From assembly GCF_024347095.1 (NCBI RefSeq), contig NZ_AP024903.1, forward strand, positions 2,852,001-2,916,000: a DNA stretch of 64,000 nucleotides, in the 5' to 3' direction. Below, in pieces: positions 35,577 through 45,058 of the stretch. Both the position numbers and the translations under genes were made by a program. This stretch comes from Vibrio rhizosphaerae. GTDB lineage: Bacteria > Pseudomonadota > Gammaproteobacteria > Enterobacterales > Vibrionaceae. Positions within the stretch are counted from its first letter, which is position 1; every line of letters begins with the position of its first letter. Below the pieces are notes generated by a model. The model was not told where the DNA came from. It was given only the letters and a program-made list of their open reading frames with translations, and searched no databases.

Positions 35577-36262
35577 GAGCAGAACCGATAGCCGACCGAA
35601 CGGACCGTTTGCAGCACATTAGAGATGCCGGTCTTTTCCAGCTTTTTACGTAAGTTATAGACGTGCGTATCAATGACACGCTCTAAAGCATCACTTTCCG
35701 GTAAACAGGCTTCAATTAACTGTAAACGTGAGAAGGCTTTGGTCGGATACTTCAACATCAAGGCGAGCAATTTAAATTCGGTATGGGTTAAATCCAGAAC
35801 ATCTTGCGTGTCATCTGCCGTGGCCACCCAAGCATGCATGGCAACTAAATCTACATGTAAGTTGTGGTAGGTTAAGTGATCCTGAGACGAAGTATGATGC
35901 TGCGTGCGCCGCAGCACCGCTTGCACCCGGGCAACCACTTCACCGGGATGATAAGGCTTCACCACATAGTCATCGGCCCCATAACGCAATGCACCGATTT
36001 TATCCGGGTCATCACCCATCGCACTGACCATGATGATCGGGATGTTGCTCTCCCGCCGGATTTGCATCAGCAACTCAGTCCCGCTGAGCAGCGGTAACAT
36101 AATATCTAACAGGATCAATTGCGGTTTCCACTGGCGATAAAGTAATAATCCTTGCTGCCCGTCGCCCGCAATCGCGACGTCAAATCCATCACGCTTGAGG
36201 TAAGCTTCCAACACATTGGCAGCATCAAAATCATCTTCGATGACTAAGATTCTTTTGCTCAT
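35573..36262 (-). CDS. OmpR-family response regulator (BaeR-like)
   Basis: 229 residues. Receiver with phosphorylation Asp in LILLDIMLPLLSG and Lys in YVVKPYHPGEV; C-terminal winged helix (DLTHTEFKLLALMLKYPTKA, RLQLIEACLPES, VIDTHVYNLRKKLEKTGISN). First gene of a leftward response regulator-kinase-adaptor-pump unit. The layout is that of envelope-stress or drug-responsive RND control. Confidence 0.92.
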   Translation of the reverse strand: MSKRILVIEDDFDAANVLEAYLKRDGFDVAIAGDGQQGLLLYRQWKPQLILLDIMLPLLSGTELLMQIRRESNIPIIMVSAMGDDPDKIGALRYGADDYVVKPYHPGEVVARVQAVLRRTQHHTSSQDHLTYHNLHVDLVAMHAWVATADDTQDVLDLTHTEFKLLALMLKYPTKAFSRLQLIEACLPESDALERVIDTHVYNLRKKLEKTGISNVLQTVRSVGYRFCS

Positions 36263-36524
36263 TTGGTATCCCTTGGCAATCTATTAAGACATGTTAAAAC
36301 AAATATTGATAACGCACCGTCATGCTGACATGACAATCAAGAATCTGAAGCCATAGACCCAATGATATTACACCAGCATTTCAGACTGAAACAGCGCGAC
36401 GGGCCATTCTTGACCGTCGTGTTGACTGCACAGATGTTGCGCCGATCACCGTCAAGCAACCGCCCAAAAGGAAAGAGGTTAAAAAGAAAGTGTTCACCGG
36501 GGGAAAATAACCGGGGAAAAATGA

Positions 36525-36557
36525 TAAAAAAGGATTGAGGCGAATGCGCTCAATCCT
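36525..36557 (-). terminator. rho-independent terminator of the PTS transcript
   Basis: Read leftward: AGGATTGAG, an 8-9 base loop, CTCAATCCT, then TTTTTT. A perfect 9-bp stem with a good U-run. It lies about 190 bp beyond the PTS stop. Confidence 0.8.
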
Positions 36558-36611
36558 ATCCCTGAATCATGACGTCGCCACGTCTTCCGCTTCCGCGATT
36601 CAATATACATC

Positions 36612-36704
36612 CTAACGGTACATCAGATAACGCGATCCCATCTTGCCATCGGCCCGCTGGGAACCGTTTCTCTGATAAGCGGCGGTTCCACTGCCCATCC
36701 CCAT
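36612..36704 (-). CDS. possible 30-residue peptide downstream of the PTS gene
   Basis: A start-to-stop frame encoding MGMGSGTAAYQRNGSQRADG then KMGSRYLMYR. It lies between the PTS stop and the terminator, so it would be on the same transcript. Ribosome site is poor. It could equally be a leftover C-terminal fragment. Low confidence. Confidence 0.25.
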   Translation of the reverse strand: MGMGSGTAAYQRNGSQRADGKMGSRYLMYR

Positions 36705-36746
36705 AAAATTGAATCGGGAAACGAAAACTTATCGGCTCAGCCGCAA

Positions 36747-38183
<1,437 letters not shown>

Positions 38184-38209
38184 TTATTTATAATTCACGT
38201 ACCGGGAGC

Positions 38210-38290
38210 AAAAAAAAACCTGAAAGAGTCACGTTCATATTTCGATGAACCGACCCTTTCAGGTTTTGCCCGCTTTCACGGTAACAATCC
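38210..38290 (-). promoter_or_regulatory. BglG/LicT-type RAT + terminator, PTS-proximal (element 1)
   Basis: Read leftward: RAT at 38290-38262 (GGATTGTTACCG ... CGGGCAAAACC). The RAT overlaps the 5' arm of a terminator hairpin AACCTGAAAG / CTTTCAGGTT, closed by a run of nine T. Binding of an antiterminator to the RAT would block the hairpin. It lies 42 bp upstream of the PTS start. Confidence 0.9.
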
Positions 38291-38309
38291 TAAAGTTTAA
38301 AAAGCCAAT

Positions 38310-38399
38310 AAAAAAACCTGACCATTCGAAGTCACCTTAAAGCGGCTTTATCACTTCGTCTGTGTCAGGTTTTGCCTGCATACCATGCAGTAGCAATCC
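38310..38399 (-). promoter_or_regulatory. BglG/LicT-type RAT + terminator, PTS-distal (element 2)
   Basis: Read leftward: RAT at 38399-38369 (GGATTGCTACTGC ... GCAGGCAAAACC) overlapping a terminator with outer arms AACCTGAC / GTCAGGTT and a T-run. It stands 20 bp upstream of element 1, so the PTS leader has two switches in series. Confidence 0.9.
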
Positions 38400-38456
38400 A
38401 ATATAAATCCGTTTTACCTGCTCTGATTCAATCAAACAATGAGGAACGATTGTGAT

Positions 38457-38472
38457 TGTGAGATCGATCAGG
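38457..38472. promoter_or_regulatory. CRP-like site upstream of PTS leader
   Basis: TGTGA-GATCGA-TCAGG, 8 of 10 matches to TGTGA-N6-TCACA. Its centre is about 65 bp before the RAT start. Similar spacing is seen before two sulfatase leaders. Confidence 0.45.
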
Positions 38473-38536
38473 TAATTGATTGCATTATTAGAAGCAGCGC
38501 AATTTTTCGCATGGGTGCGTGGCTTCAGATCTTCCG

Positions 38537-40444
38537 TTATACCTTATATTGTTCAATCTCATGGAATAGTTGCTTCGAAAGTTTCTCTAATTTATCCGCC
38601 TGAGTAATGCCCTGTGTGGACTCCGCTTTCAGTTGACCCGAAACCGATTTAATCGATTCCAGTTTTTGGCTGACATCACCGGTTACATGCGATTGTTCAT
38701 GGGATGCAGAAGTGATCTGTAACGTCATCTGACTCATTTCCCCAACCGATGTATTAATTTGATCAAGACATTTGCTGGTCGAAACCACATCTTCAACACA
38801 TTTTCCGGTCAAATCGTAACTGTTTTGCATCATGTTTGCGACTTGGCTGGTTGAGCCATGCAGCTTCTCGATTTTATCTTTAATTTCCTCGGTGGAGACA
38901 TGAGTCCGTTGAGACAACACCCGGACTTCATCAGCAACGACCGCAAAACCACGACCTTGCTCACCGGCTCTGGCCGCTTCAATCGCCGCATTTAATGCCA
39001 ACAGATTGGTTTGTTCGGCAATATCCCGGATCGTGACCAGAATGGACTCGATCTGCTGGCTGTCCTGCTCAAGCATCCGGATGTTATGAATCGATTTCTC
39101 CAGCTCTGCAGATAATTGCTGAATCGACGATTCACTTTTAGACATCCAGCCAACCCCATCATCACAAAGTTCCACACATTGACGACACGATTCCGAGGTT
39201 AATTCAGCATTTCGGTATACTTCAACGGCAGAGCTCGACAGCTCGGATACCGCAGCAGCGACCAATGTAATATTCTCCTCCTGTCCGGCGATCTCTTTGC
39301 CCTGATGCTCGGATGAATCCGAAATATGATGGGATTCTTCGGTTAATTGGCGTGTCACCTGATTGATATGCTTCACCAGAGAATGAATCCGATCAATAAA
39401 TGCATTGAAATTAGTCGCAAATTTACCGACTTCATCCTGACTATCGATTGGAATCCGCTTCGATAAATCCGCATCACCGGACGCAATATCCATCAGGGCA
39501 TCATTGACCTTATCAAATTTTTTGAAGATGCCGAAAACAAGCACACTGATGCCCAGAATACCGAACAGAATAATCCCGGTAGCAATCAATAACTGCTTGA
39601 TGAAATATTCATTGACTGGCTGATTAATCAGTGAATTTTCAACCGTAAAAACAAGGACCCACCCCATATCAGGCACAATGTAAGGAATAAGAGTAAACAC
39701 CCGGCCTTTTTTGGTCACTGATGTCCGAACGCCATGCTGCTCTGCAATTCTAAATAATTTTTCACCTGAGGATGTCGAATTAAATTCGGATAAGTTCTTC
39801 ATCACTAATTCAAGTTTCGGGTGGAAAATAATAAAACCATCCCGGTTGACTAACATGGCATCACTACCCGTCGGAACTTTGATCTGAAAAACTTCTTTCA
39901 TCAAACGCTGCAAAGACAGAGCCCCGGCAACGACACCTGAAAATTGACCATTAAGATAGAGTGGTGTGGAAATCGATATCATGAGTGACTTTGAATGCCC
40001 ATCTTTATAGGGCAAGGACACGAAATCAGAGCGGGTATTCAAGGCTTGCTTTAACCATTTCGTCTCACTGGTAAGAGAATCTGAATGAATCCCTTGGCTA
40101 AATTTCACATCGCCTTGCGTATCAATAAAATACAGGTCATCGAATCCCAGCTGTTTGAAGTGTTTTTTAAAGATGTCATTCACATCACGATCGGGGTTAT
40201 GGATGGTATCGCGGATAATTGCCAGATTATTCTGGTGCTGTTTCATCCAGTTTGAGATGATCTTTGAATGCGTTTCTAATAAGCCACGACTTTGTTCCAG
40301 CACAGCCTCTTTACGATTATGTTCAAAAGTCCCGTAACTCAGATAAGTTAGGATTGATGTGGTGATAATAATAAAAAAAGCCGATGTGAAGATTATTTTT
40401 GATTTCAAATTGAATTTAACGATATGAAAGAAACTCACATTCAT
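38537..40444 (-). CDS. methyl-accepting chemotaxis protein with dCache-type sensor
   Basis: 635 residues from the ATG at 40444, set by AGGATAAGGG; an upstream frame would add 20 residues. Transmembrane segment 1 about 15-36, periplasmic dCache-like domain ([43 protein letters not shown]), transmembrane segment 2 about 275-298, HAMP, then the signalling tip [20 protein letters not shown] and [18 protein letters not shown]. Its ligand is unknown but its leader carries the same RAT switch as the sulfatases, suggesting it senses a glycan or its breakdown product. No pentapeptide tether is seen at the C-terminus. Confidence 0.93.
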   Translation of the reverse strand: MNVSFFHIVKFNLKSKIIFTSAFFIIITTSILTYLSYGTFEHNRKEAVLEQSRGLLETHSKIISNWMKQHQNNLAIIRDTIHNPDRDVNDIFKKHFKQLGFDDLYFIDTQGDVKFSQGIHSDSLTSETKWLKQALNTRSDFVSLPYKDGHSKSLMISISTPLYLNGQFSGVVAGALSLQRLMKEVFQIKVPTGSDAMLVNRDGFIIFHPKLELVMKNLSEFNSTSSGEKLFRIAEQHGVRTSVTKKGRVFTLIPYIVPDMGWVLVFTVENSLINQPVNEYFIKQLLIATGIILFGILGISVLVFGIFKKFDKVNDALMDIASGDADLSKRIPIDSQDEVGKFATNFNAFIDRIHSLVKHINQVTRQLTEESHHISDSSEHQGKEIAGQEENITLVAAAVSELSSSAVEVYRNAELTSESCRQCVELCDDGVGWMSKSESSIQQLSAELEKSIHNIRMLEQDSQQIESILVTIRDIAEQTNLLALNAAIEAARAGEQGRGFAVVADEVRVLSQRTHVSTEEIKDKIEKLHGSTSQVANMMQNSYDLTGKCVEDVVSTSKCLDQINTSVGEMSQMTLQITSASHEQSHVTGDVSQKLESIKSVSGQLKAESTQGITQADKLEKLSKQLFHEIEQYKV

Positions 40445-40612
40445 CACCCTTATCCTAAAGTCATTCAGCCATTTATCCCGATAATTAGCGGTCACAGGAT
40501 CCAATACACATCGATTTGTTCAATCATTGGTTTGTTCAATAAGCAGTTTATTCAATAACCTGTTTATTCAATAAACAGTGAGCTAAATATCAGTAACCGG
40601 TTTAAAACCCAC

Positions 40613-40688
40613 AAAAAAACCCAAACGAAAAGATCCCGGATCCGGAATATTTTTGTTTGGGTTTTGCCTGATTGAACAGTCACAATCC
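40613..40688 (-). promoter_or_regulatory. RAT + terminator upstream of the chemoreceptor (element 3)
   Basis: Read leftward: RAT 40688-40660 (GGATTGTGACTG ... CAGGCAAAACC), then a hairpin with outer arms AACCCAAAC / GTTTGGGTT and seven T. The loop holds a second hairpin around TCCGGATCCGGGA. It lies about 170 bp before the start codon. Confidence 0.9.
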
Positions 40689-41008
40689 GATGTCTGTGGT
40701 TACTTAACCCCAACAGGCGAAGCAACTAAACTACGTTCGAGTATTCACGGAAGTAATCATAGCGTCAATAACAGGCAATAAAAAAGTGATCAGGCACAAC
40801 AAACACAAATATAAAAGCGGAATTAATATCACATTTAGTTTAAATACGATGCAATAAATGGATCAGCGCCGACCCTCGCTTAATATGTATGACGTTGTCG
40901 GAACTCTGACGAATAGCCACACCGAATTTAAACCGCTCAATCCTGCCCAAAAACCGCCACGACTAAAGTCTGATGACGAATACCATGGTCATAAAAAGCA
41001 CTAAAATA

Positions 41009-41024
41009 TAGGATTTAGGTCACA
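41009..41024. promoter_or_regulatory. CRP-like site upstream of sulfatase 1 leader
   Basis: TAGGA-TTTAGG-TCACA, 8 of 10 matches to TGTGA-N6-TCACA, strong half nearest the gene. Its centre is about 66 bp before the RAT, the same spacing as at the PTS gene. Confidence 0.4.
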
Positions 41025-41082
41025 ATTAACTTAATTAACAATTGATGTTTTGAATACAGGCGCGTAGCTTTATTTCATTCAA

Positions 41083-41175
41083 GGATTGTAGCTACATTAC
41101 ATCATGTAGGTAGGCAAAACCTGAACCTGAGTTTCTTCGTGAAGATAGAGGATACTTAGGTTCAGGTTTTTTTTT
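41083..41175 (+). promoter_or_regulatory. RAT + terminator upstream of sulfatase 1 (element 4, long-loop variant)
   Basis: RAT at 41083-41121 begins GGATTGTAGCTAC and ends GTAGGTAGGCAAAACC. At 39 bases it is longer than the other seven (29-32). The extra length is a second CTACAT/ATGTAG stem. Terminator arms AACCTGAACCT / AGGTTCAGGTT lead into nine T. Confidence 0.88.
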
Positions 41176-41273
41176 GGCCTAAATCCGGCGGTCTCTGATG
41201 ATTCCGTACCCATTATTTTTGTTCTCTTTTTCTTTCAATGTGCACTGCAATATCATGTAAAGAAGGTAATACT

Positions 41274-42980
41274 ATGAAGAAGCTTGCTCCGACACTGATT
41301 GCGTTAGCCTGCGCACAGGCTATCGGTAGTTACGCAACGGCTGCCACACAATCCTCAGATTCATCATCGGCACAACGCCCTAATATTGTTTACATTATCG
41401 TCGATGACCAACGTTATGATGCGATGGGATTTATCAATCATGAGGCCGTTACACCCAATATGGACAAACTGGCCAAAAATGGGGTGTATTTTAAAAATGC
41501 ATTTGTCACGACATCTCTGAGCGGACCGAGCCGGGCAAGCATTCTGACCGGGATGTACGCGCACAATCACGGTATGGTCGACAACAATAAGAATCCGGAT
41601 GTATTCAAACTCCATTACTTCCCAGAAGAACTCAAAAAAGTCGGTTATCAGACAGGTTTCTTCGGTAAATGGCATTTCGGTGGCATTGAAGAGGAAGGTA
41701 AACCAGGATTTGCCGGTTTCGATCGCTGGGTCGGCTTTGTCGGTACCAACGCTCAGGGGAACTACTATCCGGTTGATATGTTCGGCAAACCTTCAATGCT
41801 CAATGTGGACGGTAAACTGGTTAAACAGAAAGGTTACATTACTGATGAATTGACCGATTACGCCATCAACTGGCTGGATCATCGCGATAAGAGTAAGCCT
41901 TTCATGCTTTACTTAGGTCACAAAGGGGTGCATGCCGACTTCCTGCCCGCACCGCGCCACTATGGAAAACTAGCCGGTAAAACGTTCAAAAAACCAGATA
42001 CTTATGCTAACACGGAGAAAAACTATAAAGGCAAACCGCGCTGGGTGAAAGACCAACGCAATAGCTGGCATGGCGTCGATTATCCGTATAATAGTAATCT
42101 GGATCTGGATCAGTTTAAACGCAATTACTACGAAACGCTGATGTCTGTCGATGACAGTGTCGGCCGGGTACAGCAGTATCTGAAAGAACATCATCTGGAT
42201 AAAAACACCGTGATCATGGTCATGGGTGATAATGGCTTTATGTTTGGTGAACATGGTTTGATCGACAAACGTAATGCCTACGAAGAATCCATCCGCGTGC
42301 CGCTGATCGCCGCAGGACCGGGCTTTGATAAAGGCCGAGTGGTTGAAGATGTCGTTGCCAATATTGATATTGCGCCAACCATTTTGGATGCAGCCCATAT
42401 CAAGATCCCGAATAATTATGACGGGTCTAGCTTCCTGCCGCTGGCTTCAGGCCACAAATCAACGACGCCGCGAAGCAAGTCTTTTGTCTATGAATATTTC
42501 TGGGAATACAACTTCCCTTATACACCGACAACATTTGCGATTCGTAATAGCCAGTATAAATATATTCAATACTATGGATTATGGGACACCGAAGAACTCT
42601 ATGATCTGAAGGCCGATCCGCATGAGAAACATAACCTGATCGACTCTCAGGAGCCCGATATCATTCGTACCAAGGTTGCACTCCGCAAAGAGTTGTTCCA
42701 GAAGCTGAAAAATCACGAAGGTAAAAATGTGATCCCTTACAACGAGCAACGCTCCAGAGGTCAAGTTTTCCGTTACAAAGCCACCGGTAAGAAAGCTGCA
42801 GACTTCCCGGATCAATGGATGCGTGACTATGATCCGGATGACAAATACTTTGGTTTGCGACCTGATATGGTAGACAAAGCCAAGAAACTAGCCCCACTTT
42901 CCGGTTCTTTAAAGCGTACGAAAGAATACATCAAGACGCACTATTTGATGAACCAGAAAAAAGAAGCAACTGAGAAGTAA
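41274..42980 (+). CDS. Ser-type sulfatase 1 (secreted), S1 family, GlcNAc-6-sulfatase-like
   Basis: 568 residues from the ATG at 41274 (AAGAAGG upstream); the preceding 12 codons are leader. Signal peptide to about residue 24. Metal site DDQRYDAMG (Asp44/45); nucleophile motif S83-G-P-S-R in place of Cys-x-Pro-x-Arg, which calls for maturation by an anSME; GKWHFGG; late metal Asp-Asn in VMGDNGFMFGEHGL. The sequence style (NIVYIIVDDQRYDAMG, SILTGMYAHNHG) is like N-acetylglucosamine-6-sulfatases, an inference. The first gene after a RAT switch and the CRP-like site. Acts in the periplasm or outside the cell. Confidence 0.92.
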   Translation: MKKLAPTLIALACAQAIGSYATAATQSSDSSSAQRPNIVYIIVDDQRYDAMGFINHEAVTPNMDKLAKNGVYFKNAFVTTSLSGPSRASILTGMYAHNHGMVDNNKNPDVFKLHYFPEELKKVGYQTGFFGKWHFGGIEEEGKPGFAGFDRWVGFVGTNAQGNYYPVDMFGKPSMLNVDGKLVKQKGYITDELTDYAINWLDHRDKSKPFMLYLGHKGVHADFLPAPRHYGKLAGKTFKKPDTYANTEKNYKGKPRWVKDQRNSWHGVDYPYNSNLDLDQFKRNYYETLMSVDDSVGRVQQYLKEHHLDKNTVIMVMGDNGFMFGEHGLIDKRNAYEESIRVPLIAAGPGFDKGRVVEDVVANIDIAPTILDAAHIKIPNNYDGSSFLPLASGHKSTTPRSKSFVYEYFWEYNFPYTPTTFAIRNSQYKYIQYYGLWDTEELYDLKADPHEKHNLIDSQEPDIIRTKVALRKELFQKLKNHEGKNVIPYNEQRSRGQVFRYKATGKKAADFPDQWMRDYDPDDKYFGLRPDMVDKAKKLAPLSGSLKRTKEYIKTHYLMNQKKEATEK

Positions 42981-42992
42981 CCTCCCCCACTC

Positions 42993-43020
42993 GCCCCGCT
43001 CCGGAACATCCGGGTGGGGC
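42993..43020 (+). terminator. hairpin after sulfatase 1
   Basis: GCCCC (42993) pairs with GGGGC (43020) and CCGG with CCGG inside, followed by TATTTA. Strong G/C stem, weak U tail, 12 bp after the stop codon. Confidence 0.6.
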
Positions 43021-43121
43021 TATTTACTGAGACTATCCGACCGCCTCCTGTCGCTCTCATTCAGAGAAAGCCCAGCGACTCAAATCACGGCAATCATCCT
43101 GTGCTCCTGAGCGAAAAAACA

Positions 43122-43149
43122 TAAAAAAAGGACTGCCGTAGCAATCCTT
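43122..43149 (-). terminator. rho-independent terminator of the sulfatase 2 operon
   Basis: Read leftward: AAGGATTGC, TACG tetraloop, GCAGTCCTT, then TTTTTTT. A 9-bp stem with one G-U pair and the very stable UACG loop. It lies 47 bp past the 176-residue gene, so it ends the transcript of sulfatase 2, anSME and that gene. Confidence 0.85.
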
Positions 43150-43195
43150 CTCTCTCATGATTGAAACCACAACTATAGGCAATCCGATGTCTTAT

Positions 43196-43726
43196 TTATT
43201 CCGCCAACCAAGGATACATCACCGCAATCAGAGTCCCCGTCTTATCATGACTCAAGGTCACCGAGTCAATACTCACACTCGGTATTTTCAGATAATCCTG
43301 AGGATAATGACCCCGCTCAACCCGCTCCTGTACCAACACGGTCGCCGTGTCATTTTGCAGCGCGCTATACGATGGCAGCTTCTCCCGGTAAAAGCGAATC
43401 ACCTGCTCAACGTCGGCCTCGGTTATAAAGGTCGCAAAAGGCAGAGTCTGGTCTAAGTCATCAAAGTTGATGCCATGATGTTTATGGACGACCATCAGCG
43501 CACCGGGATAAATCGGCAATGTCACGGTATCGACCGGCGCTTCTTGAATCTCGGGATTAATCCCCATCTGCTGACGCAATCTTGCCCGGGTTGTTTTCAG
43601 CGTCTGAGAAACCGCAGACTGCACCGATGCCGGAGCCGCCTTTACCGACTCTTGTGCCAGTGTCACCGGCGGCAGAGCAAACAGACCACTGAAGGCGAGG
43701 CTTGCGATATATACTCGTTTTTTCAT
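43196..43726 (-). CDS. periplasmic protein of unknown function in sulfatase operon
   Basis: 176 residues with a signal peptide (RVYIASLAFSGLFALPPVTLA). The mature part has an amphipathic Ala/Gln segment, then VDTVTLPIYPGALMVVHKHH, EADVEQVIRFYREKLPSYSA and SIDSVTLSHDKTGTLIAVMY. The 'YPGA ... VxxFYxxxLP' pattern resembles small periplasmic proteins seen in many proteobacteria, function unknown. It is the third gene of the sulfatase 2-anSME operon. Confidence 0.7.
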   Translation of the reverse strand: MKKRVYIASLAFSGLFALPPVTLAQESVKAAPASVQSAVSQTLKTTRARLRQQMGINPEIQEAPVDTVTLPIYPGALMVVHKHHGINFDDLDQTLPFATFITEADVEQVIRFYREKLPSYSALQNDTATVLVQERVERGHYPQDYLKIPSVSIDSVTLSHDKTGTLIAVMYPWLAE

Positions 43727-43786
43727 TAACTTACCTTTTATTACAACAAATCACCGCATTGACCGGCTGATGAGCCTCACGCCAAG

Positions 43787-44968
43787 TTAGGCACTCTGAA
43801 GAACCCGGCGGATAATTTCCTTCATCGGCGGAACGCAGTGGCTGAAATGAACTTTGTAGCCGTCACACAAATAGTTTTTATTCGGAATACCATTCGATGA
43901 AAGTGAGAAGCGATGTTTCGGACACCCACCATGGCAAACTGCTTTCACCGGACACTGCAGACAATCAACGGAGATATCCTTCGATTTACTTTGCGAAAAC
44001 TGGATCTGCTGTTCACTGTTAACCATCTTGAGCAGATTATTGTGGTGAATATTCCCCAGTTTATTGTCGGGAAAAACAAAGTGATCGCACGAATAGACAT
44101 CACCGTTCGCTTCTAATGCCAGATTGGCACCACACTCTTCAGAGAAAACACAACTGCCTTTACCACCGATAAGCTGGGTCATGGTCTGCTCAAAATTCAT
44201 CACAAAATACTGGCCGATGTCATGTTTCTGCCATTCGTCAAAAATGGTATTCAGAAAATGACCATAAGCGGCGGAAGGCACCGTCCACGGGGCAACCTGA
44301 CACGGATCTGAAAAGTCGGGCTTAATCAGGAACAGGCCGTTGGCATCCGCCTGATTGGCAATCCGCTCGACCAGCGGAATAAACTGCATGTAATGACTGC
44401 CGATGGCTTTTAAAGCACGGTAGACTTCCAGCGGTTCATGGACATTATGCTCACTGACTACTGTCAGCGTATTAAATTCGACTTGATATTTTTTCAATAA
44501 CTCAATGGCTTCAATCACCTTGTCATAAGTATTTTTGCCTGACTTCGTGCGCCGATAGCGATTATGATGCTCGGCGTTACCATCAATAGAAAGGCCGATC
44601 AGAAATTGATGACGGTGAAAAAATTTCGCCCAGCTCGGCGTCAGGTTCAGGCCATTGGTCTGGAAAAAGTTATTAATCTGTTTTCCCTGTGCATAACGCT
44701 GTTGATACGCCACTGCTTTTTCAAAAAACGCCAATCCAGCCAGAGTCGGTTCCCCGCCTTGCCAGATAAAGTCGATAACCGGTGCCGACTGGGATTCAAT
44801 ATTAGTTTTTACATAGTTTTTCAGCGTCTCTTCATCCATTTGCCAGTTCTGTTTCCGGCTCGGATAAAGTTTCTCCTTCTCCAGATAGAAACAGTATTCG
44901 CAATCAATGTTACACACGGAGCCGGTCGGCTTCGACAAGAGCTGAAAATTTTCAATCTGGTTTTGCAT
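43787..44968 (-). CDS. anaerobic sulfatase-maturating enzyme (radical SAM, anSME)
   Basis: 393 residues from the ATG at 44968 (GAGGA upstream). Radical-SAM cluster Cys19, Cys23 and Cys26 in CNIDCEYCFYLEKEKLY; IDFIWQGGEPTLAGLAFFEK; SIDGNAEHHNRYR; then a SPASM domain with auxiliary-cluster cysteines (CVFSEECGANLALE, GDVYSCDHFVFP, CLQCPVKAVCHGGCPKHRF). Converts the active-site Ser (or Cys) of sulfatases to formylglycine without oxygen. All four sulfatases in the window have Ser at that site, matching this enzyme. It lies 90 bp after sulfatase 2 and is probably co-transcribed. Confidence 0.95.
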   Translation of the reverse strand: MQNQIENFQLLSKPTGSVCNIDCEYCFYLEKEKLYPSRKQNWQMDEETLKNYVKTNIESQSAPVIDFIWQGGEPTLAGLAFFEKAVAYQQRYAQGKQINNFFQTNGLNLTPSWAKFFHRHQFLIGLSIDGNAEHHNRYRRTKSGKNTYDKVIEAIELLKKYQVEFNTLTVVSEHNVHEPLEVYRALKAIGSHYMQFIPLVERIANQADANGLFLIKPDFSDPCQVAPWTVPSAAYGHFLNTIFDEWQKHDIGQYFVMNFEQTMTQLIGGKGSCVFSEECGANLALEANGDVYSCDHFVFPDNKLGNIHHNNLLKMVNSEQQIQFSQSKSKDISVDCLQCPVKAVCHGGCPKHRFSLSSNGIPNKNYLCDGYKVHFSHCVPPMKEIIRRVLQSA

Positions 44969-45058
44969 CACAGTGTCCTCACGTATTCGATGAGACAGGG
45001 CCGTCATACCGACGACAGCCCTGATTCGCTTTGTTATTAATCTTTGTATTGAGACCCG

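Noticed and set aside
43122..43149. Minus-strand AAGGATTGCTAC looked like a ninth RAT start
   Set aside because: The RAT 3' end (CAGGCAAAACC) is missing; the sequence is a simple UACG-loop terminator with an oligo-T tail.
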